From: Nitrosomonas eutropha
GTDB lineage: Bacteria; Pseudomonadota; Gammaproteobacteria; Burkholderiales; Nitrosomonadaceae
NCBI GenBank assembly: GCA_014584635.1
Contig: JACTML010000048.1
Span: forward strand, 1 to 12,975
Direction: 5' to 3'
Length of the DNA stretch: 12,975 bases
Numbering within the stretch: the stretch's first letter is position 1; every line of letters starts with the position of its first letter. The position numbers and the translations under genes are program-made. A model generated the notes under the pieces. The model was not told the DNA's origin, ran no database searches, and worked only from the letters and a program-made list of their open reading frames with translations. Positions 8,801-12,975 of this stretch are shown in pieces.

Positions 8801-9277
8801 CTGAAAGCAGGACACGAACCGGATGTGCAGCAACCTCTCGGTATTTCAACAGAAGTTCGGCTGCATGTTCCGGCACTGCTACCGGAAAACTATTGCAACA
8901 ACATCCACGAACGGCTTGTTCTGTACAAGCGTATGGCTGGCTGCAACAGCGAGGCTGAGCTGGATGAGATACACCAGGAGCTGATTGATCGCTTTGGTTT
9001 GTTGCCTGATCCAGCCCGTGCACTGCTGGACAGTCACCGACTGCGTATCGAAGCCAGAAAACTGGGAATTACGCGTATTGACGCAAGCCAGGATAATATC
9101 CAGCTGCAGTTTGTACCTGATCCACCCATCGAAGCTATAAAAATCATTCAGCTTATTCAAAGTGGCAAGGAATACAGCATGTCGGGACCTGATCGCCTGA
9201 TCATCCGGAAACAGGTCCCAGATGTCGGCGAACGGGTGAAGAAAATCAGAGAATTGATGCTGCTACTGAAAACATGA
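5801..9277 (+). CDS. mfd: Transcription-repair coupling factor Mfd
   Basis: Mfd is a DNA translocase that pushes RNA polymerase off template-strand lesions and recruits UvrA, so transcribed strands are repaired faster. The protein has 1158 residues, close to the E. coli length of 1148. The N-terminal UvrB-like module (roughly 1-340) includes LLPDWETLPYDVFSPHHDLISERL and PGEYSIRGGLIDLFP. The RNA-polymerase-interacting domain begins near 490 with VVHEQHGIGRYLGL. The RecG-like motor follows: Walker A GDVGFGKTE (639-647), DEEH (744-747), TATPIPRTLAMSLEGLRDFS (from 770), ETGIDVPTANT and QLRGRVGRSHHQAYAYL (from about 913). The UvrA-masking domain forms the C-terminus. The gene begins 26 bp after the membrane-protein stop. 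No good Shine-Dalgarno sequence precedes ATG 5801, so reinitiation from upstream is likely. No truncation or frameshift is seen. Confidence 0.97.
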   Translation: MSSKPTKTPSGQLQHFAGCTGSSDAYALAQLANQKTRQHSRESHLLTVITANAQDARRLLEEIPFFAPDLRVNLLPDWETLPYDVFSPHHDLISERLATFYQITNNACDVLIVPVTTTLYRMPPREFLAAYSFFIKQNSTLDLQAFRSQMSLAGYTHVSQVLSPGEYSIRGGLIDLFPMGSPLPYRIDLFDDEIESIRTFDVDTQRSIYPVNEIRLLPAREFPLDDAGRSRFRTSFREKFEGDPTRSWLYQEISKGNIPAGIEYYLPLFFEQTATLFDYLPQHSTLCLHGEIAAAVENFWQDTRSRFQLMRNDIDRPLLSPIDLFLPEDQFYGHLKPYDRIEIKTGAQQAADQSFSLTLPSVRVDRRAANPIEQLTAFVSAFTQNGGRILLLAESLGRRELMAEYLREYGLKLKLCGDYAAFQSDSAACMLAVAPLHNGFILTGEKLALVTEAELYATHVRGQRTRDARKTTSADSILRDLSEIRPGSPVVHEQHGIGRYLGLVNMNVGEHDPDQSDEFLALEYQGGDKLYVPVTQLHLISRYSGAAPEAAPLHKLGSGQWEKAKRKAMQQVRDTAAELLNLYAQRAARKGHTFRLNQHDYNAFADGFGFEETPDQAAAIQAVIQDMVSGKPMDRLICGDVGFGKTEVALRAAFIAIADGKQVAVLVPTTLLAEQHYQNFSDRFGLIADQWPVKIAELSRFRSAKEQSEALQGLAQGTTDIIIGTHKLIQDKVKFRNLGLVIIDEEHRFGVRQKEQLKKLRAEVDVLTLTATPIPRTLAMSLEGLRDFSVIATAPQRRLAIRTFVHPYTEGIIREACLRELKRGGQIYFLYNEVSTIQNMYTKLVKLLPEARINIAHGQMRESELEQVMRDFYQQRFNLLLCTTIIETGIDVPTANTIIIHRADKFGLAQLHQLRGRVGRSHHQAYAYLLTPEKAALTIQAARRLEAIQTMEELGSGFYLAMHDLEIRGAGAVLGDSQSGEMQEVGFSLYNALLDAAIKSLKAGHEPDVQQPLGISTEVRLHVPALLPENYCNNIHERLVLYKRMAGCNSEAELDEIHQELIDRFGLLPDPARALLDSHRLRIEARKLGITRIDASQDNIQLQFVPDPPIEAIKIIQLIQSGKEYSMSGPDRLIIRKQVPDVGERVKKIRELMLLLKT

Positions 9278-9329
9278 AACAGCCAAACTTATAGCCTGTT
9301 CAGAGTTTCAGGAGTGTTCGCACAGGTTC

Positions 9330-9698
9330 CTACTGACTCCCGTATGAGGTCTCTCTATTAAAATCCTGCCAGATATAATGAGGATTAACCGCTGGTTGCG
9401 TGGGAATCAAAAAAGTTACCGCATCCAGTGCGCCGATTACGGTACGACCAACTGCATGCAGGATACCGGTCAGAAAGCCGACAGTCAGTCCATATGCAGC
9501 ACCATCCTGCTGACTGGTAAGAATTACGTTTTTAGGCAGTTCGACAAAACCGGTTGCGGCATTGGCAACACCATTAACCAGCTTTTCACCTGCAGCAGCC
9601 GGATAGCTTTGTGTGGTGCCTCGTTCTGCCATAACTGCCTGTGGAGCAACACTCAGCAATATCAGTAAAAAAATTCCTGTCACCGAAGTCTTCATCAT
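9330..9698 (-). CDS. Small exported TIGR04073-like, exosortase-associated protein
   Basis: This is a 122-residue secreted protein. The signal peptide has a basic start (MMKTS), a hydrophobic core GIFLLILLSV and a probable cleavage site after AVMA (residue 24). The mature part has a glycine/alanine-rich pattern: GEKLVNGVANAATGFVELPK, NVILTSQQ, GLTVGFLTGILHAVGRTVIG, DAVTFLIP, then PHYIWQDF near the C-terminus. I recognise this as the TIGR04073 family, described as associated with exosortase (EpsH/XrtA-type) systems; the molecular function is unknown. The assignment is from memory of the family pattern, not a search. Two adjacent ATG codons begin the gene, and AAGGAG 6 nt before the first supports the longer form. 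It lies 63 bp behind fdxA on the same strand with no clear terminator between, so co-transcription is possible. No exosortase, PEP-CTERM protein or exopolysaccharide gene is in the window. The gene is convergent with mfd, and no clear terminator was seen in the 52-bp gap. Confidence 0.82.
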   Translation of the reverse strand: MMKTSVTGIFLLILLSVAPQAVMAERGTTQSYPAAAGEKLVNGVANAATGFVELPKNVILTSQQDGAAYGLTVGFLTGILHAVGRTVIGALDAVTFLIPTQPAVNPHYIWQDFNRETSYGSQ

Positions 9699-9704
9699 TC
9701 ACAT

Positions 9705-9710
9705 CTCCTT
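9705..9710 (-). promoter_or_regulatory. Ribosome binding site of the TIGR04073-like gene
   Basis: AAGGAG on the minus strand ends 6 nt before the first of two tandem ATG codons (9698). This supports the first ATG as the start. Confidence 0.8.
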
Positions 9711-9761
9711 ATTTATTTATGTGCCTGATGATGATTAACGGTTTTATATCTGTAAACTTTA

Positions 9762-10085
9762 TCAGCGTTCCAATTTATCCAGTTTATGCGTGACAGATGC
9801 CCATTCATCTGCATCCGGCAGCGCATCTTTTTTCTCAATAATCGGTTCCCAGACTTTGGATAATTCCGCATTGAGCGCGATAAACTGCCGCTGATCTTCG
9901 GGCACATCATCCTCTGCACAAATAGCTTCTACCGGGCACTCTGCCACACACAACGTACAATCAATACATTCATCCGGATCAATTACCAGAAAATTGGGAC
10001 CTTCACGAAAACAATCTACGGGGCAGACATCAACACAATCAGTATATTTACATTTGATACAACTTTCAGTTACTACATAAGCCAT
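9762..10085 (-). CDS. fdxA: Seven-iron ferredoxin FdxA ([3Fe-4S][4Fe-4S])
   Basis: This is a small cytosolic electron carrier holding one [3Fe-4S] and one [4Fe-4S] cluster. From the ATG at 10085 it has 107 residues and begins [17 protein letters not shown], the normal family start. A longer open frame exists upstream but has no family similarity, while AAGGAA lies 7 nt before this ATG. Cysteines fit the Azotobacter ferredoxin I pattern shifted by one: C9, C17 and C50 for the three-iron cluster, and C21, C40, C43 and C46 for the four-iron cluster; C12 and C25 are the usual extra cysteines. The C-terminal half (about 60-107, ending in a DADEW ... HKLDKLER tail) matches the DUF3470 extension of FdxA proteins. 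The partner enzymes are not identifiable from the neighbourhood: the downstream gene is an exported protein and the upstream region is non-coding. Confidence 0.95.
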   Translation of the reverse strand: MAYVVTESCIKCKYTDCVDVCPVDCFREGPNFLVIDPDECIDCTLCVAECPVEAICAEDDVPEDQRQFIALNAELSKVWEPIIEKKDALPDADEWASVTHKLDKLER

Positions 10086-10092
10086 GATGATA

Positions 10093-10098
10093 TTCCTT
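10093..10098 (-). promoter_or_regulatory. Ribosome binding site of fdxA
   Basis: AAGGAA on the minus strand lies 7 nt before ATG 10085. It decides between this start and in-frame ATG codons further upstream. Confidence 0.75.
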
Positions 10099-10112
10099 GA
10101 GCGACACTTTCT

Positions 10113-10118
10113 ATAATA
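10113..10118 (-). promoter_or_regulatory. Candidate -10 box for fdxA
   Basis: TATTAT on the minus strand matches five of six bases of the sigma-70 -10 consensus and ends 27 nt before the fdxA ATG. No good -35 hexamer was found at 16-18 bp upstream, so the call is weak. Confidence 0.28.
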
Positions 10119-10240
10119 GGCATGTGATTTTATCAGAATCCGGATAAATTCCACCACATACCGCAAAACCCGGAATTATTTCATTGCCTCTGCAGTTACG
10201 GTGAATACACTTTTTTTACAAAAGAATACCTGCCGAGATA

Positions 10241-10284
10241 AACAAATACAGATTGCACCAGCATATAAACCAGCTGTATTTGTT
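10241..10284. repeat. Perfect 11-bp inverted repeat between lipoprotein gene and fdxA
   Basis: AACAAATACAG (10241-10251) and CTGTATTTGTT (10274-10284) are exact reverse complements separated by 22 bp. The element starts 14 bp behind the stop of the lipoprotein gene when read on the minus strand, and lies about 155 bp upstream of fdxA. As RNA it would form an 11-bp, AT-rich stem with a 22-nt loop, but no clean U-tract follows, so it is not a classical intrinsic terminator. A dimeric regulator site or an mRNA 3'-end stabilising hairpin are alternatives. The rest of the 213-bp gap (10086-10298) contains no coding frame I could support. Confidence 0.7.
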
Positions 10285-10298
10285 GGCAATTTTCAGCT

Positions 10299-11675
10299 TC
10301 ATTTCGCAATCGTGATCGGCACACCTAATGACTGGGCGTCAGTGATTGTCATGCGGAACAATACATAAAGTAACTGAAAGGCATTGCGATTCCAGTGAGC
10401 ATTCGCACCTGATGTATCCACTGCATAATATCTGCCGTGGGATTGTGCAAACAGACTTGTATTATCCGGACGTTTGTCAGTAATCAGCATCCCCATGGTT
10501 TGCACAGGATTGCCATTGCCGGTAACAGGAGGAGTGCGCGCATCTTTTTCCACATGGTATTCAGCTTCTTCTCCCAGTGCATGGCCCAGAAAGTTGAGTA
10601 TGGTATGGAAACTTCTGAGCCTGAATGCCCCTTTCATTGGCCATTCTCCTCCTGGATAATCCGGGCGGATATCAAAAACAACATCATTTTCAACCCAGGG
10701 GTTGATCAAGTCATCCAGCTCGGCGCGCTCTTCACAACAAAGAATATTAGGATCATAGTTGGTAATCAGCACCGGGCCGGGCAATTGTTTACTCAGCGTA
10801 TAGGTATTTTTTTCCTCGTCATGTTCTACTGCAAAATCTTTTTCCACCGCCTGAAAAAGTTCTTCTGCTGAAATACCGCCTGCTGCAATTTCCCAGCTGC
10901 GTTCAAATATCAGTGGTTCAGCATAAAGCCTGTTTTGATCCTGAATGGCGGAAAGATGTAACACAATACGGCGAAACATTTCGTAGCCTGTACGATCAGC
11001 CGGATTATTGCGATAACTATGCTGATACTGGTACAGATACTGCCGGTAACGCATGCGGTGTTCCTGTTCGCGGGTCAGCGGAAAATAGGAAAAAAAGTAA
11101 TCCGGCTCGTTTTCTTTATCACTTTCCATTTTTTGCGTATTTTTATTGCTTCCCTGATGCATCCTGCGATGACGTTCCCTTTTTCTCTGATCAGGGATCT
11201 CACGAACAGGGTTATACGGCCTGGCATCCAGCAAACGAACTTCCTGCGCCATCATGCGTAACAACAGATCAATATCAAAATGCTGGCGCAGCAATAACGT
11301 CAGCTTATGCTGGCTGAAGGGCGTCAGCAAACGTCTGGTAAATTCATCGCCAGCAATCGGATCGATACTGAAGGTGGGGCTCTCCGATACACTGCCACCA
11401 AAAACAGGTGCCAGCATACCGCCACGTTCCCCGGTTAATGCCGGCGTAGCGCCCGCACTGGCACTAAAATCAAATGTTGCAGCAATGCTGGAAACCCGTG
11501 TGAAATGCAGTGGCTCGTGATGCTGCGCGCGCGCAATATTGATTAAAAGCTGACTTGATTCTGCACGAAGAGCTGCCTGATCATATAACTCAACAGCCCG
11601 ATTCAGGGCAATCGGCGACAGACATCCGGAAAGGGTCGTAATGATAAAAACAGTAAGTACACTATATATTTTCAT
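10299..11675 (-). CDS. Conserved-looking lipoprotein of unknown function
   Basis: I cannot name a function for this 458-residue protein. It begins with a lipoprotein signal: [10 protein letters not shown], a hydrophobic core and the lipobox TLSGC with lipidation at C18. The residue after the cysteine is leucine, not aspartate, which by the usual Lol rule points to the outer membrane. The N-terminal part (about 22-150) has helical segments and a Gly/Ala-rich stretch (SASAGATPALTGERGGM, VFGGSVSESPTFSIDP). Residues 164-192 are highly charged and low in complexity. A Tyr/Arg/Gln-rich helix follows (204-222). The C-terminal half contains WEIAAGGISAEELFQ, a vicinal cysteine pair (313-314) and NAFQLLYVLFRMTITDAQ near the end. 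Its ATG overlaps the perM stop by 4 bp (ATGA), so both genes must be on one mRNA and translation is probably coupled. The pattern resembles uncharacterised lipoproteins of other proteobacteria as far as I recall, but no domain name can be given. Confidence 0.85.
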   Translation of the reverse strand: MKIYSVLTVFIITTLSGCLSPIALNRAVELYDQAALRAESSQLLINIARAQHHEPLHFTRVSSIAATFDFSASAGATPALTGERGGMLAPVFGGSVSESPTFSIDPIAGDEFTRRLLTPFSQHKLTLLLRQHFDIDLLLRMMAQEVRLLDARPYNPVREIPDQRKRERHRRMHQGSNKNTQKMESDKENEPDYFFSYFPLTREQEHRMRYRQYLYQYQHSYRNNPADRTGYEMFRRIVLHLSAIQDQNRLYAEPLIFERSWEIAAGGISAEELFQAVEKDFAVEHDEEKNTYTLSKQLPGPVLITNYDPNILCCEERAELDDLINPWVENDVVFDIRPDYPGGEWPMKGAFRLRSFHTILNFLGHALGEEAEYHVEKDARTPPVTGNGNPVQTMGMLITDKRPDNTSLFAQSHGRYYAVDTSGANAHWNRNAFQLLYVLFRMTITDAQSLGVPITIAK

Positions 11676-12730
11676 CCTTTCATTGTTTCCATATATTGCG
11701 CATGCAAATGCCGGAGCAGGACAAGTAGAACCGCGCTAATCGGCAATGCCAGCAATATCCCGATAAAACCAAACAGCTGACCAAAAGCCAGCAAGGAAAA
11801 GATCACCGCCACCGGATGCAAGCCAATACGTTCCCCCACCAGCCGGGGAGTAATCAGCATGCCTTCCAGTAACTGTCCTGACCCCACTACCACCCAAACC
11901 GTAATTACACTGCTCCAGTCCTGAAACTGCGTTATGGCCGCAAATGTAGCCAGCGCCAGTCCGGTTATGGTGCCCAGATAAGGCACAAACACCAGAATGC
12001 CGGTTATGAGTCCGATCGGCAGGGCAAATTCCAGATTAACCAGCCATAATCCTGTCACGTAATAAATACTCATGAGGATGATTACCGCTGTTTCACCGCG
12101 CATAAATTCAGCCAGAACATCGTCGGTTTCTTTTGCCAGCGTAAAAATCTGTCTTTGCCAAACAGGTGGAACCAGCCCCCCTACCTGCTTTACAAGATTA
12201 TTCCAGTCGCGCAACAGATAAAACAATACCACCGGCACCAGTATCAGATTCATCAGAAATGTCAGCACAATCATCCCTCCGCTTTTAAGGGAAGGCAATA
12301 ATTGCGCGGCTACGCCACCTGCGCTTTTCCAGTTTTCAGTCAGCATCTGTTTAAGCGAAGCAATATCAATCTGCAGCTCGACATTAAAGTGATCTTCTAT
12401 CCAGGGAGCAAACTGATTCTTCACCAGATCAAGAAAGAATGGAACCCGTTCCATCATCCGTTCCACCTCTTTCTCAAACAGCGGGAGCAAAATCAGCACC
12501 ATGGTGATAAATACACCCATCGTCAGGAACATCACAAAGATTGTGCTTAACGTTCTGGGAATCTTTCTGACTTCAAGCCAGGTCACCAATGGATTACAGA
12601 TATAGGCAATCACTGCCGCCAGAAGAAACGGGGTAAGAATAGGACTAAGCAGATAAATCAACCCGCCAGCAATGCTGATAAGTGTCAGATACCAGACAAG
12701 ATGGGAATCTGGAGAATATTTACTGTTCAT
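11672..12730 (-). CDS. PerM / AI-2E transporter family inner-membrane protein
   Basis: This is a 352-residue polytopic membrane protein of the family variously called PerM, UPF0118 or AI-2E transporter. Layout: paired hydrophobic helices at about 12-45, another at 60-85, then an amphipathic soluble section (about 86-150, with [21 protein letters not shown]), and a cluster of helices from about 153 to 340. Typical family stretches are [69 protein letters not shown] and [20 protein letters not shown]. Some relatives export autoinducer-2 and others act as cation/proton antiporters, so the substrate here is open. The start at 12730 has no clear Shine-Dalgarno sequence. The gene is divergent from purM (58 bp between start codons), and its stop overlaps the start of the lipoprotein gene, with which it forms an operon. 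Confidence 0.92.
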   Translation of the reverse strand: MNSKYSPDSHLVWYLTLISIAGGLIYLLSPILTPFLLAAVIAYICNPLVTWLEVRKIPRTLSTIFVMFLTMGVFITMVLILLPLFEKEVERMMERVPFFLDLVKNQFAPWIEDHFNVELQIDIASLKQMLTENWKSAGGVAAQLLPSLKSGGMIVLTFLMNLILVPVVLFYLLRDWNNLVKQVGGLVPPVWQRQIFTLAKETDDVLAEFMRGETAVIILMSIYYVTGLWLVNLEFALPIGLITGILVFVPYLGTITGLALATFAAITQFQDWSSVITVWVVVGSGQLLEGMLITPRLVGERIGLHPVAVIFSLLAFGQLFGFIGILLALPISAVLLVLLRHLHAQYMETMKG

Positions 12731-12788
12731 TTACGGTAAAATTAGCTTTGAAAAGCGAACTCTAGTCTTAACCCTGCGAGAACTCAAC
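12731..12788. promoter_or_regulatory. Divergent intergenic region perM / purM
   Basis: Only 58 bp separate the start codons of perM (minus) and purM (plus), so promoters for both directions must lie here or extend into the coding ends. The AT-rich part GGTAAAATTAGCTTTGAAAA (12735-12754) could hold promoter hexamers, for example TTGAAA at 12748-12753 for the plus strand, but I found no properly spaced pair. No terminator or binding-site palindrome was noticed. Confidence 0.4.
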
Positions 12789-12975
12789 TTGACCGCATCC
12801 AATCCCACAGATTCTGACAAAAACCAGATTTCCTATCGTGCATCCGGTGTTGATATCGATGCAGGCAACCGTCTGGTCGAAATAATCAAACCCTTCGCAC
12901 GACGCACTCTGCGCCCGGAAGCGCTCGGAGGAATCGGCGGTTTTGGCGCGTTGTTCGAGGTTCCCGGAAAATACC
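12789..12975 (+). CDS. purM: Phosphoribosylformylglycinamidine cyclo-ligase PurM, 3' end missing
   Basis: PurM (AIR synthetase) closes the imidazole ring in purine synthesis, using ATP to convert FGAM to aminoimidazole ribonucleotide. Only the first 62 residues are in the window, and the frame runs off the right edge without a stop. The peptide contains [17 protein letters not shown], then IKPFARRTL, then [16 protein letters not shown], all characteristic of the PurM N-terminus (E. coli has a similar [12 protein letters not shown]). There is no ATG or GTG in frame upstream as far as the perM start, so translation most probably begins at TTG 12789, giving [13 protein letters not shown] before the conserved part. 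The Shine-Dalgarno region is weak (GCGAGAA). The gene is divergent from perM, an arrangement seen in other proteobacteria. The identification is secure and the start moderately so. Confidence 0.93.
   Translation, partial: MTASNPTDSDKNQISYRASGVDIDAGNRLVEIIKPFARRTLRPEALGGIGGFGALFEVPGKY

Noticed and set aside
9278..9329. Possible bidirectional terminator between mfd and the convergent TIGR04073-like gene
   Set aside because: Short inverted matches (AACAG/CTGTT, TGAAAC/GTTTCA) exist, but the stems are interrupted and no T-tract follows on either strand.
10086..10166. 27-residue N-terminal extension of the ferredoxin
   Set aside because: The extension is not like any FdxA N-terminus. The ATG at 10085 has a well-placed AAGGAA and gives the canonical MAYVVTESC start.
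10913..11317. 134-residue plus-strand open frame opposite the lipoprotein gene
   Set aside because: The minus-strand frame has a lipobox, an operon overlap and a coherent composition; the plus-strand frame has none of these.

Overview
The window is chromosomal DNA with about 50% GC that most likely comes from a Nitrosomonas-type ammonia-oxidising betaproteobacterium. The strongest marker is a complete cytochrome P460 gene, whose mature protein keeps the cross-linking lysine and the active-site residues at the positions known from Nitrosomonas europaea. The other proteins (TrpD, TrpC, RecJ, Mfd, seven-iron ferredoxin, a TIGR04073-like exosortase-associated protein) fit a betaproteobacterium. 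The species cannot be fixed from sequence reading alone. No tRNA, rRNA, CRISPR array, insertion sequence or prophage gene was seen.

Layout. Bases 1-1915 (+) hold the end of a tryptophan operon: trpD, cut by the left edge, then trpC. The gene for periplasmic cytochrome P460 follows 48 bp later on the same strand with its own strong ribosome binding site, and a weak hairpin/T-tract terminator lies behind it. Bases 2741-9277 (+) form a likely recJ - MgtC/DUF4010 membrane protein - mfd cluster: single-strand exonuclease, overlapping membrane protein, transcription-repair coupling factor. Convergent to it on the minus strand are a small exported TIGR04073-like protein and the ferredoxin gene fdxA (9330-10085). 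A 213-bp gap with a perfect 11-bp inverted repeat separates these from a second minus-strand pair, 10299-12730: an AI-2E/PerM-family membrane protein followed by a lipoprotein of unknown function, overlapping by 4 bp. At the right edge purM starts on the plus strand, divergent from perM, probably from a TTG codon, and runs out of the window.

How the genes work together. TrpD and TrpC catalyse consecutive steps of tryptophan synthesis. Cytochrome P460 oxidises hydroxylamine and so belongs to nitrogen metabolism, although it sits behind trp genes. RecJ and Mfd are both DNA-repair proteins. The overlapped PerM-lipoprotein pair suggests an envelope function.

Most of the window is ordinary housekeeping sequence. 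The parts most worth a second look are two extra segments in TrpC, both placed in loops over the active site of the barrel; the unassigned lipoprotein translationally coupled to PerM; a perfect palindrome and -10-like box at the recJ start suggesting a leaderless or structured initiation region; and the perfect inverted repeat near 10260. I found no convincing evidence for a wholly new multi-gene system.
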